From contig NZ_JAWLAR010000012.1 of NCBI RefSeq assembly GCF_041395345.1, forward strand, positions 98,492-162,491: a DNA stretch of 64,000 nt, read 5' to 3'. A program made the position numbers and the translations under genes. The notes below the pieces were generated by a model, which was not told the origin of the DNA, searched no databases, and was given only the letters and a program-made list of their open reading frames with translations. Source of the DNA: Dokdonella sp041395345. Lineage in GTDB: Bacteria; Pseudomonadota; Gammaproteobacteria; Xanthomonadales; Rhodanobacteraceae. Shown here piece by piece: positions 16,351-25,452 of this stretch (positions within the stretch are counted from its first letter, which is position 1; every line of letters starts with the position of its first letter).

Positions 16351-17958
16351 TCAGGGCGCGCGCAGGTTGCCCATCCGGAATCCGCTGCCGAACAGCACCA
16401 GCACAAAGGTCGCACCACCCGCCGCGATCAATCCGGTCAGATGCAGGACACGCGACCAGACATCGAGGATTCCCCAGTCAGGCGTGTAGCCAAGGCCACC
16501 CCACAGCACCGCCAGCATCGCGATACAGGCCAGGCCAAGACGAACCAGATGCAGCATCCATCCGGGCTGCGCCTGATAGATCCCTGCCCTGCGCAGGGCC
16601 CTCCAGAGCAGACCCAGGTTGAGGTAGCTGGCGCAGGCGCTGGCCAGGGCCAGCCCCATGTGCAGACCGGGAATCGTAGATAGCCGGGTCAGCAGCCCTG
16701 CGTCGGCGCTGTCCGGCTGCTCCCAGAGAACCAGCAGCAATCCGATGAAGACGGCATTGAGCAGCATGCTGGCCACCATCGCGATGATTCCGGCGCGCAC
16801 CGGCGTCTTCGTGTCCTGGCGCGCATAGAAGGCCGGGGCCACCACCTTGACGAGGGCAAAGGCGGGCAGGCCCAGGGCCAGGGCTGCCAGCGACATGGAG
16901 GCCATGTCGACGTCACGCGCAGTGAATTCGCCGTGCTGGAACAGCGTGGCAAGTATCGGTTTCGCCAGCACCACCAGGGCCAGCATCGCCGGGACGGCGA
17001 TCAGCAAGGTGGTGCGCAAGCCCCAGTCCAGCGCCCTGGTGAACCCTTCGCGGTCGGTCGAAACATGGTGGCGCGATAACGTCGGCAAGATCACCGTACC
17101 CAGTGCCACGCCGAAAATGCCGAGCGGGAACTCCAGCAGACGATCGCTTTGCGAGAGCCAGGTTTGCGATCCGGCAATCAGAAACGAGGCAATCAGGGTG
17201 TCCAGCAGCAGGTTGATCTGGGCCACCGACGAGCCGAACAGGGTCGGCACCATCAGGCGCAGGATCTTGCGCACGCCGGGATGATTCCAGCCCCAGCGCG
17301 GCAGGGTCAGCAGATCAAGCTTGCGCAAGGCCGGGAACTGGATCAGCAGCTGCAGGATGCCGGCCACGAGGATTGCCCAACCCAGGGCCATGATCGGCAC
17401 GTCGAGCAGCGGCGACAACCATAGCGCACCGGCAATCATGCACACGTTGAGCACGACCGGTGTCAGCGCCGGCAGGGCAAACTTGTTGAAACTGTTGAGA
17501 ACGCCACCGGCCAGGGCCGTCATCGAGACAAACAGCAGAAACGGGAAGGTCAGGCGCAGCAGGTCGGTGGTCAGGGCGAACTTCTCCGGCTCGTCGATCG
17601 AGCCCGGCGCGAAGCCGCGCGTGACCCAGGCCGCACCGAATACGCCCAGGGCAGTGACCACGAGCAGGATCGCGCCGAGGGTTCCCGACGTGCGCGAAAC
17701 CAGTTCCCTGAGCTCCTCCGGGGTCTTTTTTTCCTTGTATTCGGTCAGGACCGGGACAAAGGCCACCGAAAAGGAGCCCTCGGCGAACAGGCGGCGCATG
17801 AAGTTGGGGATACGGAAGGCGACCCAGAAGGCATCCGTGCTCGCATTGGCGCCAAACGTCCAGGCAATCGCCATTTCCCGAAACAGGCCGAGAATGCGCG
17901 AAACAAAGGTGCCGCCACTGAATGTCAGCACGGATCGCAGCATGTTGGGGGCCTTCAC
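16351..17958 (-). CDS. murJ: Lipid II flippase MurJ (MviN)
   Basis: 535 residues, almost entirely hydrophobic helices (about 14). It begins MLRSVLTFSGGTFVSRILGL (an in-frame ATG five codons earlier is used for the coordinates), with FRIPNFMRRLFAEGSFSVAF, the MviN signature, and later PRWGWNHPGVRKILRLMVPT. MurJ flips lipid II across the inner membrane for peptidoglycan synthesis. Divergent from rpsT, upstream of ribF-ileS. Confidence 0.96.
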   Translation of the reverse strand: MKAPNMLRSVLTFSGGTFVSRILGLFREMAIAWTFGANASTDAFWVAFRIPNFMRRLFAEGSFSVAFVPVLTEYKEKKTPEELRELVSRTSGTLGAILLVVTALGVFGAAWVTRGFAPGSIDEPEKFALTTDLLRLTFPFLLFVSMTALAGGVLNSFNKFALPALTPVVLNVCMIAGALWLSPLLDVPIMALGWAILVAGILQLLIQFPALRKLDLLTLPRWGWNHPGVRKILRLMVPTLFGSSVAQINLLLDTLIASFLIAGSQTWLSQSDRLLEFPLGIFGVALGTVILPTLSRHHVSTDREGFTRALDWGLRTTLLIAVPAMLALVVLAKPILATLFQHGEFTARDVDMASMSLAALALGLPAFALVKVVAPAFYARQDTKTPVRAGIIAMVASMLLNAVFIGLLLVLWEQPDSADAGLLTRLSTIPGLHMGLALASACASYLNLGLLWRALRRAGIYQAQPGWMLHLVRLGLACIAMLAVLWGGLGYTPDWGILDVWSRVLHLTGLIAAGGATFVLVLFGSGFRMGNLRAP

Positions 17959-17994
17959 GAGGAGACTCCGGGCGTGGCCATGGCGGAATTCCGT

Positions 17995-18023
17995 TTGACT
18001 CTTGGCGATCGGCTCGGCATAAT
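17995..18023 (+). promoter_or_regulatory. Sigma70 promoter for rpsT
   Basis: TTGACT (17995-18000), 17-base spacer, CATAAT (18018-18023). The transcript would begin near 18030, leaving a ~33-base leader before the rpsT TTG start with GGAG at 18052. Confidence 0.7.
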
Positions 18024-18062
18024 CCCGCCCCTTTTTCCGCCCCCCGCTTTTGGAGTTTTACC

Positions 18063-18326
18063 TTGGCAAATATCAAGTCCGCGAAGAAGCGTGCGCGCCA
18101 GTCTGAAAAGGCTCGTCAGCGCAACGTCAGCGCCCGTTCCATGGTCCGTACCGCGCTCAAGAAGGTCGTCAAGGCAATTGACGCGAACGACAAGGCCGGC
18201 GCCGAAGCCGCCTTGAAGAGCGCCACCCCGCTTGTTGATCGCTACGCCGCCCGCGGCCTGATCCACAAGAACAAGGCTGCTCGTCACAAGAGCCGCCTGA
18301 ATGCGAGCATCCGCGCCCTGGCCTGA
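18063..18326 (+). CDS. rpsT: 30S ribosomal protein S20
   Basis: 87 residues starting with TTG: (M)ANIKSAKKRARQSEKARQRN, ending RHKSRLNASIRALA. Full-length S20, rich in Lys/Arg/Ala, binds 16S rRNA early in assembly. The TTG start with a good GGAG upstream mirrors E. coli rpsT, whose UUG start is part of translational autoregulation, so the weak start is probably kept on purpose. A strong promoter precedes it and a hairpin terminator follows at 18349. Confidence 0.97.
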   Translation: MANIKSAKKRARQSEKARQRNVSARSMVRTALKKVVKAIDANDKAGAEAALKSATPLVDRYAARGLIHKNKAARHKSRLNASIRALA

Positions 18327-18348
18327 GCCAATCGCTGCAGCTCGACGC

Positions 18349-18374
18349 AAAAAGCCGGCTGATGCCGGCTTTTT
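18349..18374 (+). terminator. Rho-independent terminator after rpsT
   Basis: AAAAAGCCGGC (18349-18359), loop TGAT, GCCGGCTTTTT (18364-18374). The A-run on the left arm lets it work for the leftward strand too, although obgE reads away from here. Confidence 0.9.
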
Positions 18375-18425
18375 TGTGGCTGACACGCAGCCAGGGCCAT
18401 CAGCGGCCTTCCCTGCCCGCATGGC

Positions 18426-19478
18426 TCAGTCCTGACCCGCCGCGATGGCCGCTTCTGCGGCATCGCGCCGCTGCTCGTCGAAAAAGCGCTGGATATCCAG
18501 ACAGATCGGCCACGTGTTCTCGCGGGCAATGGCCGAAACCAGATACCAGGGCTGCTTCCACTTGAGCTTCTTGACGATCGCCCTGGCGAGCTTTTCGCGC
18601 TCCTCCACCGGGATCAGGTCGAGCTTGTTGAACACCAGCCAGCGTTCACGCTTGAGCAATTCGGGATCGAATCCGGCCAGTTCGCGTTCGATGGTCCTGA
18701 CCTGCTCGACAGGATCCGTGTCGTCATCCAGCGGCGCGATGTCGACCATGTGCAGGAGCAGGCGTGTTCGTGCGACATGCTTGAGGAACTGGACGCCGAG
18801 GCCAGCGCCGTCCGCCGCACCCTCGATCAGGCCCGGAATATCGGCAATCACGAAACTCTTGTCCGTCTCTATGCGGACCACGCCAAGATGCGGCTGCAGG
18901 GTCGTGAACGGGTAGTCGGCGACTTTCGGCGTGGCAGCGGAAACGGCGCGAATAAACGTGGACTTGCCCGCATTCGGGAAGCCCAGCATGCCGACGTCGG
19001 CCAACACCTTGAGCTCCATGCGCAATTCACGCTCCTCACCCGGCGAGCCCTGGGTGGCCTTGCGCGGCGCACGATTGGTCGAACTCTTGAAATGGATATT
19101 GCCCTGGCCACCCCGACCGCCCTGGGCCACCAGCAGCCTCTGGCCGTGTTCGGTCAGGTCGCCAATCTGCTCGTCGGTTTCGATGTTCGATACGACCGTG
19201 CCGACGGGCACACGGATGATCGTGTCGCTGCCGCTCTTTCCGGCCATCTGTCGACCCATGCCGTTCTCGCCGCGACCCGCCTTGAACATGCGCTGGTGGC
19301 GAAAGTCGACCAGGGTGTTAAGGCCCTCGTCGGCGACCAGCCAGACGCTGCCGCCATCGGCACCGTCGCCGCCATCGGGGCCACCAAACGGAATGAATTT
19401 CTCGCGCCGGAAGCTGACGCAGCCGTTGCCGCCGTTACCGGCCTGGACGCGAATGGTGGCTTCGTCTACGAATTGCAT
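18426..19478 (-). CDS. obgE: GTPase ObgE/CgtA
   Basis: 350 residues. The glycine-rich Obg fold occupies the first ~158 (MQFVDEATIRVQAGNGGNGC; GGRGGQGN), then a G domain with G1 GFPNAGKST, switch I FTTLQPHLG, G3 DIPGLIEGA and G4 NKLD. A ribosome-associated GTPase for late 50S assembly and stringent-response signalling. The rplU-rpmA-obgE order is conserved across bacteria; here a 260-base gap with repeats and a terminator separates rpmA and obgE. Confidence 0.97.
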   Translation of the reverse strand: MQFVDEATIRVQAGNGGNGCVSFRREKFIPFGGPDGGDGADGGSVWLVADEGLNTLVDFRHQRMFKAGRGENGMGRQMAGKSGSDTIIRVPVGTVVSNIETDEQIGDLTEHGQRLLVAQGGRGGQGNIHFKSSTNRAPRKATQGSPGEERELRMELKVLADVGMLGFPNAGKSTFIRAVSAATPKVADYPFTTLQPHLGVVRIETDKSFVIADIPGLIEGAADGAGLGVQFLKHVARTRLLLHMVDIAPLDDDTDPVEQVRTIERELAGFDPELLKRERWLVFNKLDLIPVEEREKLARAIVKKLKWKQPWYLVSAIARENTWPICLDIQRFFDEQRRDAAEAAIAAGQD

Positions 19479-19486
19479 GGTTCAGG

Positions 19487-19520
19487 AGCCGGGAGTCGGG
19501 ATTGGGGAGTCGGGATTCGG
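19487..19520. repeat. GGGAGTCGGGATT-type simple repeat
   Basis: Just upstream of obgE, a G-rich imperfect tandem (GGGAGTCGGGATTGGGGAGT continuing CGGGATTCGG). Same family as 2814-3020 and 58671-58694. Confidence 0.6.
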
Positions 19521-19561
19521 AAAAGCGTACAGCAATCGCACGCTGCAACGTGCGTTCTACA

Positions 19562-19659
19562 GTAGGAAACGGCTTCAGCCGTGACGCTCTTCCTTGTTGC
19601 TGGTGATCAGGCTGGCGGAAATCATGAGCAGGAGCATCGCGGCTGAAGCCGCTTCCTGC
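19562..19659. repeat. REP doublet: two GGCTTCAGCC elements in inverted orientation
   Basis: GTAGGAAACGGCTTCAGCCG... (19562-19589) and its near complement (19632-19659, ...GCGGCTGAAGCCGCTTCCTGC) match at 24 of 28 positions, separated by 42 bases. Each has its own inner palindrome, the arrangement called REPIN. Confidence 0.7.
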
Positions 19660-19693
19660 GGCCGCTTCCCGGGTCATATCCAGCGTGCAAATG

Positions 19694-19717
19694 AAAAGCC
19701 CCGCACAGGGCGGGGCT
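19694..19717 (-). terminator. Rho-independent terminator after rpmA
   Basis: Leftward: AGCCCCGC (19717-19710), short loop, GCGGGGCT (19704-19697), then TTTT (to 19694). Placed 26 bases beyond the rpmA stop, it ends the rplU-rpmA transcript before obgE. Confidence 0.8.
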
Positions 19718-19742
19718 CTGTCACGAATCGGGCGAAACGATG

Positions 19743-20011
19743 TCAGTTGGCCGAAGCCGGCACCACACTGACGTGCTTGCGCTTGTCGACGCCCGCCCGG
19801 TCTTGAACTCGACCACGCCATCGATGATCGCGAAAATCGTGTGATCACGGCCAAGGCCCACGCCGGTGCCCGGGCGATACTTGGTGCCGCGCTGGCGGAT
19901 GATGATGTTGCCAGCGCTGCACAGCCTGGCCGCCGGACTCTTCACGCCGGGTACTTCGGATTCGAGTCGCGACCATTGCGGGTTGAGCCGCCTGCTTTCG
20001 CAATGTGCCAT
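19743..20011 (-). CDS. rpmA: 50S ribosomal protein L27 (frame-broken in this sequence)
   Basis: The start MAH at 20011 and stop at 19743 frame a full-length L27, but the reading changes frame several times. Pieces: AGGSTRNGRDSNPKYPG, then GGQAV, then SAGNIIIRQRGTKYRPGTGV and GLGRDHTIFAIIDGVVEF, then VDKRKHVSVVPASAN before the stop. Joined, they give a normal L27 of about 85 residues. L27 is near-universal and lies at the peptidyl-transferase centre. Because the pieces are individually well conserved, I infer sequence errors (single-base indels), not a dead gene. Confidence 0.85.
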
Positions 20012-20014
20012 GAC

Positions 20015-20349
20015 TTACTCGCGGTCGCTTTCTTCTTGCTCGAAGCACCCCAGTGATGCGGTGATTTCGATTTCGGTGTAGTGCTGCCGATGCCCCTGCT
20101 GCTTCATGTGGTGCTTGGCGGCGATTTGATGATGCGGATCTTGTCGGCGCGACCGTGCGACTTGATCTTCGCGCCGACCGTTGCGCCCGCGACCAGCGGG
20201 GCTCCGATGCTGACGCCTTCGCCGGAACCGACCATCAGCATATGGTCGAAATCGACCGTGCTGTCGACGTCGCCGACAAGTTTTTCGACGCAGGGTCTCG
20301 CCTGGGTCACCCGGTACTGCGCACCGGAAATGAGTACGACTGCGTACGT
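20015..20349 (-). CDS. rplU: 50S ribosomal protein L21 (frame-broken in this sequence)
   Basis: Pieces of L21 read leftward: TYAVVLISGAQYRVTQ, CVEKLVGDVDSTVDFDHMLM, SIGAPLVAGATVGAKIKSHG, RADKIRIIK, then after a shift HHMKQQGHRQHYTEIEIT. The expected first codon reads ACG instead of ATG at 20349. L21 binds 23S rRNA beside L27's gene partner rpmA, 3 bases downstream, the conserved order. The sequence shows at least one indel and a damaged start; errors are the likely cause. The exact C-terminus is uncertain. Confidence 0.8.
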
Positions 20350-20564
20350 AGCGTTGCCTATGCTTAGTTCTGGGAACGACCCTCAATCAGGCAGCACGGA
20401 CGAGCCGGAGACCGGATTTGGGGCGCTGATGTTAGCAGCTTGCCCCGCTCAGGTCAATTCGGACCGACCCTCGACGGCCGTTTCGTTCAGCTTTCCCGGT
20501 CATTCGACCTGCAATGCGCATTTGATACACTCCGCGGCTACGCCCGCATGGGTGCAAGCGGAAA

Positions 20565-21396
20565 ATAGGCGAGGAACCCCCCAGTAGCAGCCCGCAGCGT
20601 TCGTGGTTTGGACGCCTGACCCACGCGTTATCAGGAGAAGTCAGCAGCCGCGAGGAACTGATCGAAGAGCTGCGATCCGCCCAGGCCAACGGCTTGCTGT
20701 CGGACCATACCCTTTCGATGATCGAGCGCCATCAGGGTGACCGACCTGACCGTCGGCGACATCATGGTCCCGCGGTCGGAAATGGTCTCGATTCCCGCGG
20801 AATCTTCGCTGAAGGATGTCCTCGACATCGTCATCGAGTCCGGCCATTCAAGGTTTCCCGTGCACGGCACGGATCGCGACAGATCATCGGCATCCTGCTG
20901 GCCAAGGACCTGCTGCGCTGCTTTGCCGAGAACGGCGGTGACGACATCCGCCGCCTGCTTCGTCCAATGGCCTGATTCCGGAAACCAGCGCCTGAATATC
21001 CTGCTCAAGGAATTCCGCCAACACACCACCACATGGCCATCGTCGTCGACGAGTACGGCGAGGTCGGCGGACTGGTCACGATTGAAGACGTGCTCGAACA
21101 GATCGTCGGCGATATCGACGACGAGCATGACGAAGAAACGCCCAACCTGATCCAGCCGCAGACCGACGGCCACTTATGGTCAATGCGATGACCTCGGTCG
21201 AGGATTTCAACGACCGTTTCGGTCACCGCTTTCCGGTCGAGGACTACGACACGATCGGCGCCATGATCACGGCCGAGTTCGGCCACCTGCCCCAGCCGGG
21301 CGAAGAGATCAGGCTGGCCGGCTTCCTGTTTCGCGTCAGTAAGGGTGATGCCCGCCGCGCGTGCAGCAGTTTGCCGTACGGATCCAGGAAGCGTGA
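20565..21396 (+). CDS. corC: CorC/HlyC-type CBS-domain protein (frame-broken in this sequence)
   Basis: Joined pieces give a full CorC: SWFGRLTHALSGEVSSREEL, then TDLTVGDIMVPRSEMVSIPA, GHSRFPVHGTD, IIGILLAKDLLRCFAENGGD, MAIVVDEYGEVGGLVTIEDV with LEQIVGDIDDEHDEETPN, and the C-terminal transporter-associated domain FNDRFGHRFPVEDYDTIGAM. Two CBS domains bind nucleotides; the family is linked to magnesium/cobalt export. The start appears as ATAGGCGAGGAA (probably a damaged ATG) and the stop is TGA at 21394. At least five frame changes are needed. Divergent from rplU. Confidence 0.75.
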
Positions 21397-21449
21397 TTCA
21401 TGCGGGGAGCCTGAAACCCGCATCACGGCCCGAGCATCGCGGATGGAAC

Positions 21450-22690
21450 ATGGCGTATCTGCTGCTGGGGCTGGTGATCTTCCTGCTGCAGGTCATAGCC
21501 GGAACCGCCTCTGCCTCGCTCAAACCGACGACGCGCCGGCGCTCGGGTCAGTTTGCTGACATTCGGCAGGTCAGGTCTACTGGGAGCGGTTCGGACACAA
21601 CGCGATCGTGATTCGTGATCCGGGCAGTGGCGAGGCAGTCAGCTACAACTACGGCATCTTCGATTTCGAGGAAGAGGACTTCTTTCTCAACTTCATCCGT
21701 GGCCGCATGCGCTACCAGATCGCTGCCAATGATGCCAGGCGATATCGACTACTACGTATCGCAAGGTCGCTCGGTTACACAGCAACGCCTGCACGCTGAC
21801 GCCTGCGCAGGCGCTTGCCCTGAAGCAGGCTCTGGACACCAATCTGCTGCCCGAAAACCGGCACTACGCCTACGACTATTTCCTCTCGAACTGTTCGACC
21901 AAGGTACGCGACCAGCTTGACGCGGCATTGCAGGGCAACCTGCGCCGGCAGATGACCTCGCCGTCGCGCGGCTTCACCTACCGCATGCTGGCTGACGCCC
22001 TGACCAGCCCGGATCCGTTCCTGATGGGCGTGATCGATATCGGGCTCGGTCCGTTTCCGACCAGCGCCTGTCGTTCTGCAGAAGAGGTAGCTTCGTGCCG
22101 ATGCGGCTGCGCGATCACATGCGCGAAATGAAGGTGACGGACGAAGCCGGGAATTCGGTACCACTGGTCTCCGAAGAGCGCCAGCTGGCTGAAGCGCGAC
22201 TGCCGTCTCCACCGCCGCTGCCACCCGACCTGCGCTGGCCCGTTCTTCGCCATCGGCCTTGCGACCGCATCGCTACTGGGCTTCCTTTCGATCAAGCGCG
22301 AGCGACGCTGGGCGCGCATCAGTTCGCGTCGCTGGCCCTGCTGTTTTCCGTGGTCTGCGCGCTGTTTGACTGATCCTGCTAGGTCTCTGGGGCTTCACCA
22401 GAACATGTATCGGCATGGGCGCAACGAGAACCTGCTGCTGTTCGATCCGCTTTGCATCCTGCTGCTGCCGACATGGTGGCGATCGGGCACGCCGACTGGC
22501 AGGCAACCGTCTTCGCACGTCGCATCGCAATGCTGATTGCCCTGCTCGCTGCGTTCGCGCTGTTCAGCAAGATCCTTTCCAGTTTCGTACAGGCCAGCGA
22601 GCGCCGGATACTGCTGCTGCTGCCGGTACATCTCGTGCTTTTACCCATGCTGCCCTGCGCAGCTCGATCCAGACCAGCCGGGAACATTGA
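21450..22690 (+). CDS. DUF4105 membrane/periplasmic protein (frame-broken in this sequence)
   Basis: Starts MAYLLLGLVIFLLQVIAGTA (signal or anchor). Pieces of the DUF4105 domain follow: VYWERFGHNAIVIRDPGSGE, SYNYGIFDFEEEDFFLNFIR, PENRHYAYDYFLSNCSTKVR, SPSRGFTYRMLADALTSPDP. Then come hydrophobic C-terminal helices (ASLALLFSVVCALF). The FGH and NCST motifs resemble a papain-like/NlpC fold, suggesting Cys-His catalysis, perhaps on lipids or lipoproteins; this is inference. Several indels break the frame. It lies between corC and the DUF819 gene. Confidence 0.65.
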
Positions 22691-22773
22691 GCAGCACGCG
22701 AATCCGAAATCGGCACATCCGAGTAGCCACAAGGCTCCCGTTGACAGGTCAACCCACAAAGAGAGGCGACGAC

Positions 22774-24027
22774 ATGCAGGATCCAGCTTCCACAACTGCC
22801 CTGATCACCGATGACGCGGTCGTTTTCGGCCTGCTTGCCAGTGTGCTCGAGCTGGTGTTCTGGACTTCGTCGAGAAAAGACGGATTCTGGAAGCGTCTGT
22901 ACACCTATGTACCGGCCCTGCTGCTCTGCTACCTGATTCCCTCCATTTTCAACAGCATTGGCCTGATTGACGGCAATGCCAGCGGGCTATATCCGATGGC
23001 TCGCGACTACCTGCTGCCCTCGGCACTCGTGTTGCTGACCTTGTCCATCGATTTCCAGAGCATCCTGCGCATGGGCCCGAAGGCCATCGTGATGTTCACT
23101 GGCCGGTACCGCCGGCGTCATGTTCGGCGCCGTTTTCGCGTTCGGCCTGTTCGAGGTGATCTCGCCACGAAACCGTCGCCAGCGATCTGCCGGCGCAGCA
23201 TGACAACGATTGCCGGAAGCTGGATAGGCGGCAGCGCGAATCAGGCAATGAAGGAGGTGTTCAACGTCGACAGTGACCTGTTCGGACAATTCGTGACGGT
23301 CGACATCCTGGTAGGCACCACGTGGACCGCCGTGCTCTGTTACTTGGCTACCCGGGCGGAGGCCTTCGATCGCTGGACCGGCGCCGACACCCGCAGCATC
23401 GAAGACATGAAGCGTCGCATCGAAACCTACCAGGCCCAGCACGCGAGATCCCGACCCTGAACGATCTGATGATCATCGTCGGCGTCGGCTTCGGCGCCAC
23501 CGGCCTCGCCCATGCAATCGGCAGCCCGCTGGCGGCTGGATTGCAGAGGTTGCGCCTGAGCTGTCCCGCTACAGCCTGACTTCGGATTCTTCTGGGTGGT
23601 GATCATTGCGACCACGACCGGGCTTGCATTGAGTTTTACCCGCGCCCGTGAACTCGAAGGTGTCAGCGCATCACGCGTAGGTTCGGTCGGCATCTATATC
23701 ATGGTCGCCACGATCGGCATGCACATGGATATCGGTGCATTGTTCGAACGTCCGCGCCTGTTTGCGCTGGGCTTCTGCTGGATCTCGGTGCATGCGCTGA
23801 TCATGCTCGCGATTGCCAAATGGATACGCGCGCCGTTGTTCTTCATGGCGGTAGGCTCGCAAGCCAATATTGGCCAGGTGCCGCGAGCGCGCCGGTCGTG
23901 GCCAGCGCGTTCCACCCGAACCTCGCACCGGTCGGCGTGTTGATGGCCGTGCTCGGTTACGCCACTCGGCACCTATTGCGCCTACATGACGGGCCTGATG
24001 TTGCAGGCGATGGCAGGCCAGACATAA
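22774..24027 (+). CDS. DUF819 family membrane protein (frame-broken in this sequence)
   Basis: Begins MQDPASTTALITDDAVVFGL after a strong GAGAGG. It has helices LLLCYLIPSIFNSIGLI and YLLPSALVLLTLSIDFQSIL, the conserved IAGSWIGGSANQAMKEVF-type motif (23215-23260), then MVATIGMHMDIGALF and a final TYCAYMTGLMLQAMAGQT. About 10 membrane segments in total. DUF819 proteins look like sodium-type transporters of unknown substrate. The frame is intact to about 23100, then broken at least four times. Confidence 0.7.
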
Positions 24028-24330
24028 CCCGGAACGGCTCCTTAAGGGCAACGCTGAACAAGTGGCGCAACCGTCCACGACGTCTGTCTGCGTGCAGATC
24101 GCGCCGCGCTGACGCAGATGGACCGGCCATCTCGGCAACTGCTCCTGCGTTGCGAAGCACAGGGATGTGCGAGTGTCGCGAGCGCAGGATGCGCTGGAGC
24201 GACCTCTACCTCCTGCATCCATGCAGTCGCTTCAAGGCAGCGCAACAAGGAGCTGCGTGCTGACAGGCGTCGCCTGACCGATTGATTCTCTATTGAACAG
24301 GTGGTTTTCAGAAGGCCCGCCAGCGTTGCC
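24028..24330. other. Gap without a recognisable gene
   Basis: About 300 bases between the convergent DUF819 and DJ-1 genes. No reading frame here resembles a protein family. The similar strings CTGAACAAGTGG (24055-24066) and TTGAACAGGTGG (24293-24304) bound the region and could be ends of a degraded small repeat element. Confidence 0.4.
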
Positions 24331-25395
24331 CTAGGGTCGCGCCAGCCGCTGCAGGTTCCAGGCATCGCCCCAGCGCGCCTGCATGCCGGCCACCAGCGCG
24401 TGCATGAGGACGATGCGTCGATCCAGCGTCGGCCATGCCAACCGGGCCTGGCGCGCAGCAGCCAGCCCTTCCCGGTAGTAGCGTTGCAGGACATCGACGG
24501 CGAGTTCTTCGCCGCTGCGTTCCCTTGCAACCGGATCATGACCGAGGGCGGTGATGATCGCTTCGGCCGTCGACCAGGTCGACCACGGGTTCTGCCCGGT
24601 AACCAGACGGCCGTCGACGACGGTGTTGTCCAGGTAAAGCTCGCCTTCGACGAACAGCGCCGATTTGGCGACCAGCGATTCCTGCAACAGGAACGGAAAC
24701 ACCTCTCTGGCCTTTTTCGTCAGGAACAATTCCTCGTCGTTGGTAAAGCCGGTCAGGCGCTTCCCTTGCACGAGGGAGCTGCCGTCATCCAGGGTCACAT
24801 TGAGCAGTGCTGCCGGACCATGACAGACAGCGCCAACCACGCCGCCATTCGAATAGATCGCGCGCACGATGTGCTGGATATCGGCGTTCTCGGGAAAATC
24901 GAACAGGGTGCCCTTGCCACCTACAAAATAGACAGCCGCATAGTTGCCCGGATCGACCTCGGCCACTGGCAGGGAGTTCTCGAGTTTCTGCATCGCCGTG
25001 GCGTCATTGAGGAATGCATGATCCGCGTCGACCAGACCGTCATCGAGAACCATGGGCGGTTCGCCGCCCAGGGGGCTTGCGATATCCACTTCGTAGCCGT
25101 TGGCCAGGAACACGTAATAGGCCCGTGACAGCTCGGTCAGTTCATAGCCCGTGGCTTTGCCCGTATTGGGATTGATGTCCGTACTGGTGACCACGGCAAG
25201 GATTTTTCCACGGGATTCCTGGATGGCATTGCGCAGAAGGGCCAGATCGGCTGGCTGGCTTTGCGGGTCGGCCACGGGCAGTTCGTGCAGTTTGAAGCCG
25301 ATGCCGTAGACGTAGCCGGCCACGCCCAGCACGAGAACAAGGGCCAGACTGCCCAGCACGAACTTGCCGAGTCGTTTCAACATTCGCTTTTTCAT
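24331..25395 (-). CDS. Membrane-anchored DJ-1/PfpI family protein
   Basis: 354 residues from ATG 25395 (MKKRMLKRLGKFVLGSLALV), with a single N-terminal transmembrane helix, so the rest is probably periplasmic. The DJ-1/PfpI domain has DIASPLGGEPPMVLDDGL, YAAVYFVGGKGTLFDFPEN and the nucleophile elbow GGVVGAVCHGPAALL with cysteine followed by histidine. This is the class I glutamine-amidotransferase-like fold of Hsp31-type glyoxalases/chaperones. A ~90-residue C-terminal helical extension (AARQARLAWPTLDRRIVLMH) is not part of the fold. It lies 57 bases downstream of the histidine kinase and may share its transcript. Confidence 0.85.
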   Translation of the reverse strand: MKKRMLKRLGKFVLGSLALVLVLGVAGYVYGIGFKLHELPVADPQSQPADLALLRNAIQESRGKILAVVTSTDINPNTGKATGYELTELSRAYYVFLANGYEVDIASPLGGEPPMVLDDGLVDADHAFLNDATAMQKLENSLPVAEVDPGNYAAVYFVGGKGTLFDFPENADIQHIVRAIYSNGGVVGAVCHGPAALLNVTLDDGSSLVQGKRLTGFTNDEELFLTKKAREVFPFLLQESLVAKSALFVEGELYLDNTVVDGRLVTGQNPWSTWSTAEAIITALGHDPVARERSGEELAVDVLQRYYREGLAAARQARLAWPTLDRRIVLMHALVAGMQARWGDAWNLQRLARP

Positions 25396-25452
25396 CACCG
25401 AGTTCCAGAGTTCGAGGAAGCACCAGCATGGACAGGTGATGTGAATCAAGAG

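Noticed and set aside
20565..24027. Real pseudogene cluster from corC to DUF819
   Set aside because: Dense single-base indels extend into essential ribosomal genes, so error is the better explanation; listed as genes with broken frames.
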